From Cladosporium sp. IMV 00045 (taxonomy: Eukaryota > Ascomycota > Dothideomycetes > Cladosporiales > Cladosporiaceae), in NCBI GenBank assembly GCA_001931905.2, contig MSJI02000741.1, positions 1 to 64,000 of the forward strand: 64,000 bases of DNA. Direction: 5' to 3'. Position 1 is the stretch's first letter. Each line of letters starts with the position of its first letter. Positions 53,672 to 63,465 of this stretch are shown here, piece after piece. A model generated the notes under the pieces. That model searched no databases. It was not told the DNA's origin and saw only the letters and a program-made list of their open reading frames with translations. The translations under genes and the position numbers were made by a program.

Positions 53672-54518
53672 GAACGCGTAAGTAAAGTTGGAAGAAAGAA
53701 ACCTTACATTATCGCACAGAGCTATACCCTGCCGTCTCGCACAGGCAGAGATAGTAGTGACGCAGGGTTCGACACCATAGTCGGCAGGAGACTGGAGAGA
53801 TCGCAAGCCAGATCGATCTCAATCTCGTGACATCACTGCGCAGATCTCAGATCTGAGAGATGGGAGAATTTGGCGAGACACGGGAGAGCGTCGAAAGTCC
53901 AGTCGCTGCCTGCCAAGAGGATGGAGGAAACAAGATGAACCTGAGAAGCAAGGTGTTTAACATCAGACCGTGATCTAGCAAAATGCAGATCGTGATTCCA
54001 AGAATAATTGACAAAATAGCTACTATGTCAAAGACCGGCGGTAAAACAAGTTTTGTTGACCTTGTCGTCGCCACCCAAATGCAGTTAGCGCAGATGTGTG
54101 TCGCTGCTATACAGCTCTGATCTGGTGCTCGCCTCCTCGTTCCCTCTGCCAAGAGGACAATTGGAACGAGAGGACGGATTTCTGGTACGAAACATGCGAA
54201 CGAGATATTGAACTTGAAATGCAAACTTGATCAATAAGAACAATCGGACTAAGACCTTCTATAAACATATTCCTCGATCATATGACCAGAATGTACACCT
54301 CGTCGTCGCTACCCGATTAGGCACTGGACGTCATCTGGGGAGCTGGCAGCTTCGCGCGCATGCCGGTTACCTTCAACTTGCGATCATCCTCTGATGTACT
54401 AAGACCACGACATCTTGCGCGGACCTCCAAGCACAGCTGTTCCGCGAAACACTTGGTCAGCCCAAACGACATCACATAATGATCAACACAAGATAAGCCT
54501 CACTTTCCCGCCAACGGC
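53672..54518. promoter_or_regulatory. Divergent upstream region, UVE1 and VPS39
   Basis: 847 bp. Near the UVE1 side it holds a cluster of GATC sites and a perfect 14-bp palindrome, tctcagatctgaga, at 53845-53858. Uve1 is light-induced in some fungi through white-collar factors that bind GATC-containing sites, so this cluster is a candidate element, nothing more. Confidence 0.45.
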
Positions 54519-57500
54519 ATGCTTTCCGCCTTCACGGCCGAGCCCATCCATGAGCTCCGGCCCAAAGACAAATCAAAAGTTGAGTCGCTCCTCGCATACG
54601 GCGACCGACTGCTCGTAGGCCTCAATACCGGCTCCCTGCGCATTTACCGAGTCAACGACCCACGCACTACACCCGAAGAACGCGAAAACGCCGACTCGCG
54701 GCCGGCCGACAATGGCGATGCAACTCCTAAAGATCCGCCCTCGAGATTGAAGGCCGTCGAATTGCTGAGGGAGGAAGAGAAATTCAGTCGGAAACCGGTG
54801 CAGCAGCTGGCGATCGTCAAGGAAGCGAATCTACTCGTCAGCTTGAGCGATGGCTATGTTTCCCTGTACGACTTGCAAGCATATCAACTCGTTGAGAGGT
54901 TGGAGCAAACGCGCGGCGCAACCTGCTTCGCCGTGACGAGCAATGTGGTCAAAGATCCGGAAACGAATATCCCTTCGCTTGTCTCGCGATTGATCGTGGG
55001 CGTCAAGCGCCGTTTGCTTTACTGGACATGGCAAGACATGGAGCTCTCAGGAGAGATTGGAGATATTGCGATGGAGGCTGCAGTCAAGAGCTTGACTTGG
55101 GCGACTGCTACCAAGGTAGTCGTGGGTATGGATGCCGGTTTCAGCATGGTGGATGTCGAGAGCAAGGAGAATGTGGCTGTGAACAAACCCGCGTCCCGGA
55201 ACTCGAGCAGGGATGAGGTATCAGTTGAGTTGGCAGGTGCGAGATTTGCGGCTGTCAGCAGCAGTGGTATGGGCTACATGGGCATGAGCAGCTGGGTTCC
55301 AAAGCCTATGGCTTCTAGAATCGGTGACGATGAAATCTTGCTTGCCAAGGACGTCAACACCCTCTTTGCTGATACGGAGGGTAAGGCTCTGGAGAAGAGA
55401 CAGGTACCTTGGTCTTTTGCCCCAGAGGCTATCGGATACAGCTACCCATATCTTCTCGCATTGCAGGCACCAGACAAGGGTTCGCTGCAGATTCGCAACC
55501 CGGACACGCTGAGTCTGCTGCAGACCATTAACGTGCCGCAGGCAACCATCCTCCACGTTCCCCAACCCAATATAGCGCTTGCGCATGCCGGAAAGGGATT
55601 TCTTGTCGCTTCTGAGAGAGTTATATGGCGGATGAATGCTCTTTCATACCCGCAGCAACTTAAAGAGCTTGTGGACAAGCATCGCTTTGAGGAGGCCATC
55701 AGCCTCTTGAATCTCCTGGAAGATACACTTATCGACAATAAAGCCGGCAGAATCCGAGAGATCAAGACGTTGAAGGCAACTACACTGTTTGAGCAGCAGA
55801 AGTATCGACAGGCGTTGGACTTGTTCATCGATGCATATGCGCCTCCAGACAGAGTTGTGGCTTTGTACCCAAGAAGCATTGCAGGAGATCACACTTCCAT
55901 CCCCGACAGCACTGATCCGAGTGAGCCTGAGAACGCGGCTGAAGACACTGAGGGCGAGACTAAGGATCCGCCTACAACGCCATCAAAGTCCGTCCTCGGT
56001 CGCTTCAAGGGTGCACATTCGCGAGCAGCGGACTCAGACGCGGCTTCCGTTAAAACTCCCGCCCGAACTGATGCAGATAACATGAGCATACGAACAGCTA
56101 AAGGAACGCCCTCAAAGGGCAATGGTCCGGCTGACACGCGTCTCGAGGGAGAAGACCTGAAGCAAGCAACAAGAGCTCTTTGTTCCTTCCTTGCACAGGC
56201 AAGAGTACAGATCCAGCGGTACTTAAATTCTGACGGCACTATGAAGGAGCATCCGCCAGAGCTCGATGCCGAGACGAACAAGCCGGTCTTCTCCCATCTC
56301 ATCCCGCAGGAAGTGATCGAAAAGGACAACGAAGAGATTGATTGGCAATCCGAACTACAAAATGTCGCTCAATTGGTCGACACGACACTCTTCCGGGCCT
56401 ACATGTTTGCATTGCCTTCACTCGCAGGTCCACTCTTCCGACTCGACAACTTCTGCGAGCCGGACGTCGTGCAGACGTCACTGTACGAATCGGAACGGTA
56501 CGGCGATCTGATTGACTTCTTGCATGGCAAAAAGCTCCATAGAGAAGCTCTGGAGCTCCTCGCCAAGTTTGGCAAAGGGGAGGCCGATGGCGAGGTCCCT
56601 GAGGGTATGCAAGGGTCCGGAAGGACGGTGGGGTACTTGAAGCAACTGCCGCCAGAGCTTATTGATCTCATCCTGGAATTCGTCAAGTGGCCAATCGAAG
56701 AGAAACCTGAGATCGGTATGGAGGTGTTCCTAGAAGACAGCGACAACGCGGAGAACCTGGATCGCCAGAAAGTCTTGACCTTCCTCGGAGGAGTAGACTC
56801 GAGCCTCGAGATAACATACCTCGAGCACCTAATCAACGAGCTCTATGACCAGACACCTGCATTTCACCAGCACCTAGTCGAACTCTACGTCGACAGAATC
56901 AGATCCTCCTTCGTCTCCGCAGAGGCCAAAGACACCATCAAAGAGAAACTCGAATCCTTCCTCGGCGCAAGCAAATCCTACAGTCAAGGCCAGACATTCC
57001 GCCTCCTCCCCTCTGACGAGCCGCTCCTCTACGAATCCCGCGCCCTCGTCCTCAGCGCCATGGGAAACCACAAACAAGCCCTGGCAATCTACGTCTTCCA
57101 ACTGCAAGACTACGCCAAAGCAGAAGACTACTGCAACCGCCTGTACCTCGCCGAGCAGCAACAGCAATCCTGCCTCCTCGACACCGCCAAACCCCACACC
57201 TTACCAGCCCCGCACGCGGACACCGACCCATCCAAACCGAACGTCTTCGCCCTCCTCCTCAGCCTCTACCTCAACCCGCCCGCCACGGAAGAAAAACGCT
57301 GGCCGCAAGCCCTCGACCTCCTCAGCAAACACGGCGCCCGCCTCCCCGCCTCCAGCACGCTGAACCTCATGCCCGACGACCTCGCCGTGGCGCAGCTGCA
57401 CGACTACTTCCGCGGACGCATGCGGCACGCCACGTCAGCGCTGCGGCGGGACAAGATCGTGCGCTCGCTCGAGGAGGTGCGCAAACTCGGCGCGGAGCGC

Positions 57501-57734
57501 GAGCTGCGGCTGGGCCCTGATGCGGTTGTGGAGAAGGGCGGGCTCGGTGGGAGGAGTAGGAGGGTTGTCATTGGCGAGGAGGATCATTGTCGCGTGTGCC
57601 ATAAGCGGTTTGGAGCGAGTGCGGTGCGCGTGCATCCGGATGGGGAGGTGGTGCATTATGGTTGTGTGGGTGGGAGGGGGCAGGGGAGGAGGAGTTTTGG
57701 TGGGGAAGCGGGGAGGAGGAGGAATTGGGGTTGA
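54519..57734 (+). CDS. VPS39: Vps39/Vam6, HOPS tethering complex subunit
   Basis: Intronless, 1071 aa. It tethers Rab7/Ypt7-positive membranes for fusion with the vacuole and has been tied to TORC1 activation in yeast. An N-terminal CNH beta-propeller (about 10-340: LLAYGDRLLVGLNTGSLRIY, LLVSLSDGYVSLYDLQ, VSRLIVGVKRRLLYW) is followed by the Vps39-type helical repeat (about 380-1000, LVDKHRFEEAISLLNLLED, YLEHLINELYDQTPAFHQHL, ESRALVLSAMGNHKQALAIY). The C-terminus has a CxxC...C zinc-binding patch (CRVCHKRFGASAVRVHPDG, then HYGC, about 1023-1050). A Ser/Pro/Asp-rich linker at about 465-545 interrupts the repeat. The order of domains is complete. Confidence 0.95.
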   Translation: MLSAFTAEPIHELRPKDKSKVESLLAYGDRLLVGLNTGSLRIYRVNDPRTTPEERENADSRPADNGDATPKDPPSRLKAVELLREEEKFSRKPVQQLAIVKEANLLVSLSDGYVSLYDLQAYQLVERLEQTRGATCFAVTSNVVKDPETNIPSLVSRLIVGVKRRLLYWTWQDMELSGEIGDIAMEAAVKSLTWATATKVVVGMDAGFSMVDVESKENVAVNKPASRNSSRDEVSVELAGARFAAVSSSGMGYMGMSSWVPKPMASRIGDDEILLAKDVNTLFADTEGKALEKRQVPWSFAPEAIGYSYPYLLALQAPDKGSLQIRNPDTLSLLQTINVPQATILHVPQPNIALAHAGKGFLVASERVIWRMNALSYPQQLKELVDKHRFEEAISLLNLLEDTLIDNKAGRIREIKTLKATTLFEQQKYRQALDLFIDAYAPPDRVVALYPRSIAGDHTSIPDSTDPSEPENAAEDTEGETKDPPTTPSKSVLGRFKGAHSRAADSDAASVKTPARTDADNMSIRTAKGTPSKGNGPADTRLEGEDLKQATRALCSFLAQARVQIQRYLNSDGTMKEHPPELDAETNKPVFSHLIPQEVIEKDNEEIDWQSELQNVAQLVDTTLFRAYMFALPSLAGPLFRLDNFCEPDVVQTSLYESERYGDLIDFLHGKKLHREALELLAKFGKGEADGEVPEGMQGSGRTVGYLKQLPPELIDLILEFVKWPIEEKPEIGMEVFLEDSDNAENLDRQKVLTFLGGVDSSLEITYLEHLINELYDQTPAFHQHLVELYVDRIRSSFVSAEAKDTIKEKLESFLGASKSYSQGQTFRLLPSDEPLLYESRALVLSAMGNHKQALAIYVFQLQDYAKAEDYCNRLYLAEQQQQSCLLDTAKPHTLPAPHADTDPSKPNVFALLLSLYLNPPATEEKRWPQALDLLSKHGARLPASSTLNLMPDDLAVAQLHDYFRGRMRHATSALRRDKIVRSLEEVRKLGAERELRLGPDAVVEKGGLGGRSRRVVIGEEDHCRVCHKRFGASAVRVHPDGEVVHYGCVGGRGQGRRSFGGEAGRRRNWG

Positions 57735-58138
57735 TGGGGTGGGGTGAGAGAGATGCGTACGTATATATGTAGGTTGAAGGAGGTCGAGATACCCGTTTTG
57801 TCGTAGTGGAATTTTGTGTTTTTGGTCAACTGTAGTAGCTACCGTACCCAATGTTCCGTGTCATTACGCATTTTCTAACCAAAGTACACGTACGCATCGA
57901 ACTGCCTGTTGCAGTCTTCAGGACTCCGATAGTGAAACGCTTCCCAACCCCAATCCCAGGTCAAAGTAGGTATCAAAAGCGATCGATCCAAATCGAATAA
58001 GACAAAAAACAAGACCCCCGACTGTAAACCATCTGCAAAGAAATCGTTATCACATCACCTCAAACCCCGAATTTCCAACGCCGTGACAGAACCCCCACAA
58101 AAGCCGCCTCCAGCATCACAAGAAAACCAAGAGAAAAA
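57735..58138. other. 3' spacer
   Basis: 404 bp between convergent VPS39 and HbrB-type genes. Only 3' untranslated sequence is expected; nothing else was seen. Confidence 0.5.
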
Positions 58139-60703
58139 TCAAGCTCCAACCAAGCCCACCCGTCCATTCGTCCCCGGGTTCCTCATCCCGACCCAACCTC
58201 TCCTATCACCGCCCGTGCGCCCTCGCCCGAGCCAGTTGTACTTCAGAGCACCCGTCAGGGCTTCCACGGCGCCTTGTCCCACGTCGCCCGTCTGACAGGA
58301 CGCCAGGACGTACAAGCACTGCAACATCCTGCCCACGGTGTCGGTGACCTTGGCCGGGTCTTGTATGACAGGCGCATTCTGCGTCGGCGCCGTGGTGAGA
58401 GACACTGCAGGCGGACCGCCGGTCGGCGTCAAGGAGGGCGTGAAGTGATTCACGTGCGGCAGGCTGGTGCCGAAGCTGCCGGCTGAGGTGCTGGAAGTTG
58501 CGCGACTGCGGCCGGCGAAGCTTATTGCTCCGCCTGAGGAGTTGCTTGCTGCGTCGAGGAGAGTGGAGCCTTGGGAGTTGAAGCTGCTCATGTTGGGGCT
58601 TAGACTGCCTGCCGTGCCTGGGCGCTCTGCACCGGGTGCTGCTGGATCTGAGCGCCCGTGCTCTCTTCCTTTGTTCGGGTCTGGAGATGGCGCTGCAGCG
58701 CCGATGTTACCGAGTGACAGTCGACTGAAGATGGCCATCAATGGCTCATGCTTGGGGAGGATGACGGTGTCTCGGAATGTGATCAGAGTGATGCGCCTGA
58801 CGTCCAATTCTTCACCAAGAGTAGGCATCTTCGCCGCGCCGCCAGCTGATGACGGTCGGTCATCTGTTCTCCAGCTGTCAGGTATCGCGCCCCAAAATTC
58901 TTCTGCTTCGCGAGTGCTCATGTATGTGCCTCGACCCTTGAACTCCAAGTCTAACGGGAGGAAAACTGCCTGCAGAAATGGGAGAATCACAGTGTAGACA
59001 CTGATCCACATGTCGACAAGCTTGTTGATCAATTTGTCGTCCGGAGCGCCACGCAAAGTTTGCGCCAGGCTTGAGAAACCTGTTTGCAGGAGCTCGCTCA
59101 AATCCTCGATTACTACTGAAGGAGTCTTGCGCTGGATGCACCTCCGAATGTGAACGGAGACCAGCACATTCAGCTCTTCGACAGGACGCAACAGCGACTC
59201 TCCCGAGAAAAGATTCAGCAGCCGCGCCTTCAGCAATGGCCAGGCGTCATCGGGACCTATGCCAGGTAGACCCATGGATGCACCGACATTGCCCAGAGTT
59301 TGCGCAGACACAGCAGAGGTTGTTCCGTCATTTTGAAGCGAGAATGTACTCTGCATGCCCGATGGTGGACCAAACGGAGTCTCATAGCCACCTGGTCCCA
59401 GAAACTCATTCTTGTCACCAGCTGAAGTATTCGACACAATTGGCGTAAGATCCAGCTTCGCTGCCGCTGCCGCTTTTTCTTCCCTTTTCTTCTCTCGAAG
59501 TGCACGTCCACCATGTCTAAGGTCAAGTCCAGACATGGATTTCGCAAAGGATCCAGCACCTGGTGAATCAGGGGTGAAGGAATACAGAGGTTGCGGTTTC
59601 TCTGGATTGGTTGCCTGAGAATTGGAACTCGCAGACGACAATGGAAGAACGGCGTGCTCATTGAGCTTGTGCTTTCCTCGTGACAGGAAGTTGTGTCGAT
59701 GTTTTTCCCTTTCCTTCTCAGAGGAAGGCGGGACGAGTGTTGAAGTCGAGGCGTTAGCGCTTGCGTACAAGGAGCTTCCACTTGATCCAGGGTCTACTAG
59801 GCTGGTAGTCGATGCGTTTGCGAAGCCGTTGCGTAACACATGCGCGCCTATCGTTGACTTGCTTGGTGATTGCGCACCAGTCCCGACTTTGCTCTCCTTG
59901 TCTTTCGACAGGGTAATGTTCTTGGGTTTGGAAAACAGCTTCATCTTCGAGCTTTTGCTCTTCGGTTCCTTGTCCAATGGAGGTACGGGAGGGGTGTTGC
60001 TGGGCTGTGGAGTTGGTATACCAATTGGAGATGGTAAAGGACTTCGGCCATTGGGAAAAGCTGCGTTGGCAGCGTTGGTGGCAGCGTGCCGATGGCCGCC
60101 CACCGTGCCATTGCTGTAAGTGAGTCCGTTCGCTGAAAGCAGTTGAGGACTACTCTGTCCGCTGGGTCTTCGGCTCTCGTTTGGTCCGGTGGTGTTGATT
60201 TGAGACAGACTAGGATTGGAGCGCTTGCGGACTTGGTTAGGTGGAAGTGGCGGAGAAATATTGTGCATGGCAGCTTGAGCAGCGATTGTGGAGGCACTGA
60301 GACCAGCATTATTGCTGCTGGCATGTGGAAGTGAAGGCTCGAAAAAGCCTTGGCTGTGTTGTCGTGCACGATGGCCGAAAGGATGTCCAGGCATGCCTGG
60401 CGAAGGCATTCTCATAGACCCATCAACAGAAGTCCTCACTACGGGCCGTGAGAAGTTTTGCAGGCTGGTGGTGCTTTGCGACGGCGTGGGCCCGCCTGCC
60501 GTCGATGGTCGCACTCCCGAATTTGAAGCTACAGGCTGCGGTGGCGGGCGAAATCTGGTCGAGGATATGGTGCTCGGTTGGCCAGAATCTGTAGAAACCA
60601 AAGATACTGAGGAATCGCTACGCTGTGAAGAGATGGACTGCGACCTCGCGCCCGTGGGTGAGCGTGGCCGTGGGGGCGGCCTGAGCGGCGGGAGGTCGTC
60701 CAT
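58139..60703 (-). CDS. HbrB/Bit61-type TORC2 subunit
   Basis: Intronless, 854 aa. The HbrB domain lies at about residues 485-690: DAWPLLKARLLNLFSGESLL, LVSVHIRRCIQRKTPS, DLSELLQTGFSSLAQTLRGA, LVDMWISVYTVILPFLQAVF, FWGAIPDSW and RRITLITFRDTVILPKHEPL. HbrB is the hyperbranching protein of Aspergillus and the homologue of yeast Bit61 and animal PRR5 (Protor), a TORC2 component controlling polar growth. Both flanks are Ser/Pro-rich and probably phosphorylated and disordered, as usual. The C-terminus recovers order (DTVGRMLQCLYVLASCQTGD and QGAVEALTGALKYNW), which I take as a second conserved block. Confidence 0.92.
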   Translation of the reverse strand: MDDLPPLRPPPRPRSPTGARSQSISSQRSDSSVSLVSTDSGQPSTISSTRFRPPPQPVASNSGVRPSTAGGPTPSQSTTSLQNFSRPVVRTSVDGSMRMPSPGMPGHPFGHRARQHSQGFFEPSLPHASSNNAGLSASTIAAQAAMHNISPPLPPNQVRKRSNPSLSQINTTGPNESRRPSGQSSPQLLSANGLTYSNGTVGGHRHAATNAANAAFPNGRSPLPSPIGIPTPQPSNTPPVPPLDKEPKSKSSKMKLFSKPKNITLSKDKESKVGTGAQSPSKSTIGAHVLRNGFANASTTSLVDPGSSGSSLYASANASTSTLVPPSSEKEREKHRHNFLSRGKHKLNEHAVLPLSSASSNSQATNPEKPQPLYSFTPDSPGAGSFAKSMSGLDLRHGGRALREKKREEKAAAAAKLDLTPIVSNTSAGDKNEFLGPGGYETPFGPPSGMQSTFSLQNDGTTSAVSAQTLGNVGASMGLPGIGPDDAWPLLKARLLNLFSGESLLRPVEELNVLVSVHIRRCIQRKTPSVVIEDLSELLQTGFSSLAQTLRGAPDDKLINKLVDMWISVYTVILPFLQAVFLPLDLEFKGRGTYMSTREAEEFWGAIPDSWRTDDRPSSAGGAAKMPTLGEELDVRRITLITFRDTVILPKHEPLMAIFSRLSLGNIGAAAPSPDPNKGREHGRSDPAAPGAERPGTAGSLSPNMSSFNSQGSTLLDAASNSSGGAISFAGRSRATSSTSAGSFGTSLPHVNHFTPSLTPTGGPPAVSLTTAPTQNAPVIQDPAKVTDTVGRMLQCLYVLASCQTGDVGQGAVEALTGALKYNWLGRGRTGGDRRGWVGMRNPGTNGRVGLVGA

Positions 60704-61283
60704 GACAGCACTGTGTCACGTCAAAGGGTAGTGAATACTGGTAAGCTGGGATGTGCGCTCAGGCACACGGAAGGCGAGCTACCTAGCACCAGCTCGTTCC
60801 AGACTCCAGGGCTCGCTCCAGTAAAGAATATGTGGCCATTAATGTCGCGCGTAGGATGATGAGGATGATGATGGTAATGTGTACATGGGGGACATGTTAT
60901 TCAAGTTGGATTTGGAGATGGAGTGACGCCAGTCAGCGACGAGGATGGAGATGGGGTCCTTCGTGTCCCAGCAGTTCGGGAATGCATCAGCCACTCCCGC
61001 CGTACCCGTCTCACTGGCGGCCGATCTCCCCTTACCCCCACCAGGAACAACAACAACAAACGGAGATGAAGACCAAGCAGACACACAACGCCATTCTAGC
61101 TCAATTTGTCCATAACAAATATGAGCCGCTTGCTTTTGGTTCTCATATCTTGTCCACTGGGTCACGCACATGATCAGGCAGCACACGCGGAACAGCACGA
61201 CAGAAGTACTATCAAAAACATGAGTGGAGAGTCGTTCATTGAAATTATCACTATCGCCAAGTCATGATAACATAGGCGAGCCT
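60704..61283. other. Spacer between HbrB and the dehydrogenase gene
   Basis: 580 bp holding the HbrB promoter. No gene was seen. Confidence 0.5.
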
Positions 61284-62405
61284 TCACGGTCTAATGATCA
61301 CATTCTTCGCAAACCCGGACTTCTTAGCCGCCGCGTCCCAAGCTTCCTCAAATTCCTCCAGCCGGTATTCGCCCTGCACCTCACAAATGCTGAGGTCCAG
61401 CAGCCCGGCGTTGACCAGGTTGAAGAAATCGCGGATGTCGCTGCTTTCATACATCCATTTTCCCTTGAGCGTGATGTTCTTCCTCACGATGGGGAAATGC
61501 GGGCTGGGAACATCGTGAAGATAACCTCCCATCAGACTGACACGGCCTTCGCGCCTCAGCGCTAGAATGGCCGACTTGAAGTGCGTCGAGGAGACCGCCT
61601 CGCGCGGACCGATATCGAGATAGGCGTCGACCTCACCTCCAGCCGCATCTAAGACCGCGGAAAGATCGGCCTCCATGTCGTTGGTGATGGGGACGGTGGC
61701 GAGACGGTCTGAGTGCGGAGCTCGAGCTTTGATGTTGGCAAGTGAGTCTTTGTTGCGTCCCATGGCGATGACTTTAGCGCCCATTGCGAGGGCTACAATC
61801 ACTGCTGCGCCGCCGAAAGGCCCCGTTGCAGGTGCAATGATGATAGTCTCGCCGGCCTGGAGGTTGATGTCTCGAAGACCGCCATATGGCACCAGCAGCG
61901 TGGAGCTGTACATGAGCTGACCAAGACTGTACCCCAAGTCCTCAATCACCCGCTTCTCATCCAACACCGTCAGCGACTCGAGAGGTGTCCGACAATACTC
62001 AGCGTACGTCCAGTCGCGCCAGACGTCCTTCATCAACTTCGCGGATCCCTCCCCGAATCCTTGGGAAATAGCTGCGAGGAAGATGTCGTCGCTGTCTCGA
62101 GCTCGAATCGTGCAGTCGACAAAGACCATGTCACCTGGCTTCAGCTTGACGGCATCTGGACCAACGGCGACCACTTTTCCGATCGCCGATGTGCCCGCGA
62201 TGAGCGGCGTCGGAAACGGATAGTTGCGCTTGCCGTTGTAGATGTCACGAATGTAACTGATGACTCCAGCCGACAAGACTTGGACTATTGCTGAGCCGTG
62301 GAAAGGCTGAGGGACTGGGACTTGCTCGACTGTTGGGGGGACGCTCGTAGAATGAACCACGACGGCTCGCATGGTATCGGGAAGAGATGTCGTCATGGCG
62401 GCCAA
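61284..62405 (-). CDS. Zinc-independent medium-chain dehydrogenase/reductase
   Basis: Intronless, 373 aa. A GroES-like N-terminal domain (TMRAVVVHSTSVPPTVEQVP, then AGTSAIGKVVAVGPDAVKLK) is followed by a Rossmann domain with the cofactor motif ATGPFGGAAVIVALAMGAKV and IAMGRN. The catalytic-zinc Cys and the GHE motif of alcohol dehydrogenases are replaced, and the four-Cys structural zinc lobe is missing, so the enzyme should not use zinc. It would be an NAD(P)H-dependent reductase of the quinone oxidoreductase type. Substrate unknown. A second ATG three codons in (MTTSLPDTM) is an alternative start. Divergent from GON7. Confidence 0.9.
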   Translation of the reverse strand: MAAMTTSLPDTMRAVVVHSTSVPPTVEQVPVPQPFHGSAIVQVLSAGVISYIRDIYNGKRNYPFPTPLIAGTSAIGKVVAVGPDAVKLKPGDMVFVDCTIRARDSDDIFLAAISQGFGEGSAKLMKDVWRDWTYAEYCRTPLESLTVLDEKRVIEDLGYSLGQLMYSSTLLVPYGGLRDINLQAGETIIIAPATGPFGGAAVIVALAMGAKVIAMGRNKDSLANIKARAPHSDRLATVPITNDMEADLSAVLDAAGGEVDAYLDIGPREAVSSTHFKSAILALRREGRVSLMGGYLHDVPSPHFPIVRKNITLKGKWMYESSDIRDFFNLVNAGLLDLSICEVQGEYRLEEFEEAWDAAAKKSGFAKNVIIRP

Positions 62406-63174
62406 TGTTTCGATGCAGTCTTGGGGGGTGTGAATGAATAATGTGGATGAAATGATTGAATTTCCGTATTAGGGGAACAGAGATACCTTGATCGACGTTG
62501 ATCAACTGGTATAAATGCGATCACAGGAGCCAATGTTCCACGGATTTTGTGGCCAACTCCGAATGCTCGCTAAGCACAATAAATCTACGCGAGATACCTC
62601 ATCCGCTGTAAGGTGATGATCGCATCCCTGTCTTCATATCGACGCGCTTCTTGCCGGAGTGGTATCTGGCAATTGACCCGGCGATTGCGGCTTTAAGGGG
62701 ATAAGGACAATGCAGTAAGTCATTTTATTGAAGGATCACCGAAGGATTTGCAATTCAATCAATGTAGCTGCTTGGGTAATTGACCGAAATCACTGTTGTG
62801 TCGGTTTTCGGTTATGTGTGCATTATGATCATGTGGAACAAGTCATTGCAAACATGGCATAGATGATATACCGAAGCATTGTCGATGGGCAACCTGGGAA
62901 CGTCAATCACTAGCATTAGTAGTAATTAGCTCACCAGACAATACAGTACTTTAGTGCAATTTGAGTACGACATTTAACACTGGCAGGGTTGTGTATATGG
63001 ACATGCAAAGTGAGAACACGAAGACGAAGTACCGATGATGGGGTTAATAGGGTTAGGGTTACCGCAAACTTATCTAACTTAGCCTGGGAAGCGCAACCCT
63101 CCAAAGTCCACGTGAGTCGACTCTCTTGCCCGTCGACTCGACATATCAAGTGAACAAATCTTCCAATATCGAGC
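62406..63174. promoter_or_regulatory. Divergent upstream region, dehydrogenase and GON7
   Basis: 769 bp. The GON7-proximal part holds a telomere-like tract, gggttaatagggttagggtta (63040-63060), and two SalI-type palindromes, gagtcgactc (63114-63123) and gtcgactcgac (63132-63142), within 60 bp of the start codon. The rest is AT-rich without visible genes. Confidence 0.55.
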
Positions 63175-63465
63175 ATGATGTCCGACCAAAGCACGCAACT
63201 CACAGCCGACTACGCTGCGCCCTCGGGCACGCATGCTTTCTCCCACAACCTGCCAGCTCCCACATCGAGCAATGTCACGGACAAGACAGCGTATCTGAGC
63301 GCTCTGCGATCAAAGACCGCACACCTGCAGGGCGAAGTCAACGCATTCCTCACACAGAAGATGGAGGAGGATGCCAAAGCTGCGGAGGGCGCTGGCAAGA
63401 GGACCAAGAAGGAGGAGAGGGAGGAGGAGATGTACGGAGAGGAGGATCCGGAGGCTGATGGTTGA
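63175..63465 (+). CDS. GON7: KEOPS/EKC complex subunit Gon7
   Basis: Intronless, 96 aa; the ATG at 63178 would remove one residue and is equally possible. Gon7 is the small, partly disordered fungal subunit of KEOPS, which makes the t6A modification of tRNAs and is linked to telomere maintenance. The family's conserved helix is present (TAYLSALRSKTAHLQGEVN, AFLTQKMEEDAKAA, about 40-70), preceded by AAPSGTHAFSHNLP and followed by a charged tail that includes EEEMYGEEDPEADG. Length and charge fit. Confidence 0.9.
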   Translation: MMSDQSTQLTADYAAPSGTHAFSHNLPAPTSSNVTDKTAYLSALRSKTAHLQGEVNAFLTQKMEEDAKAAEGAGKRTKKEEREEEMYGEEDPEADG

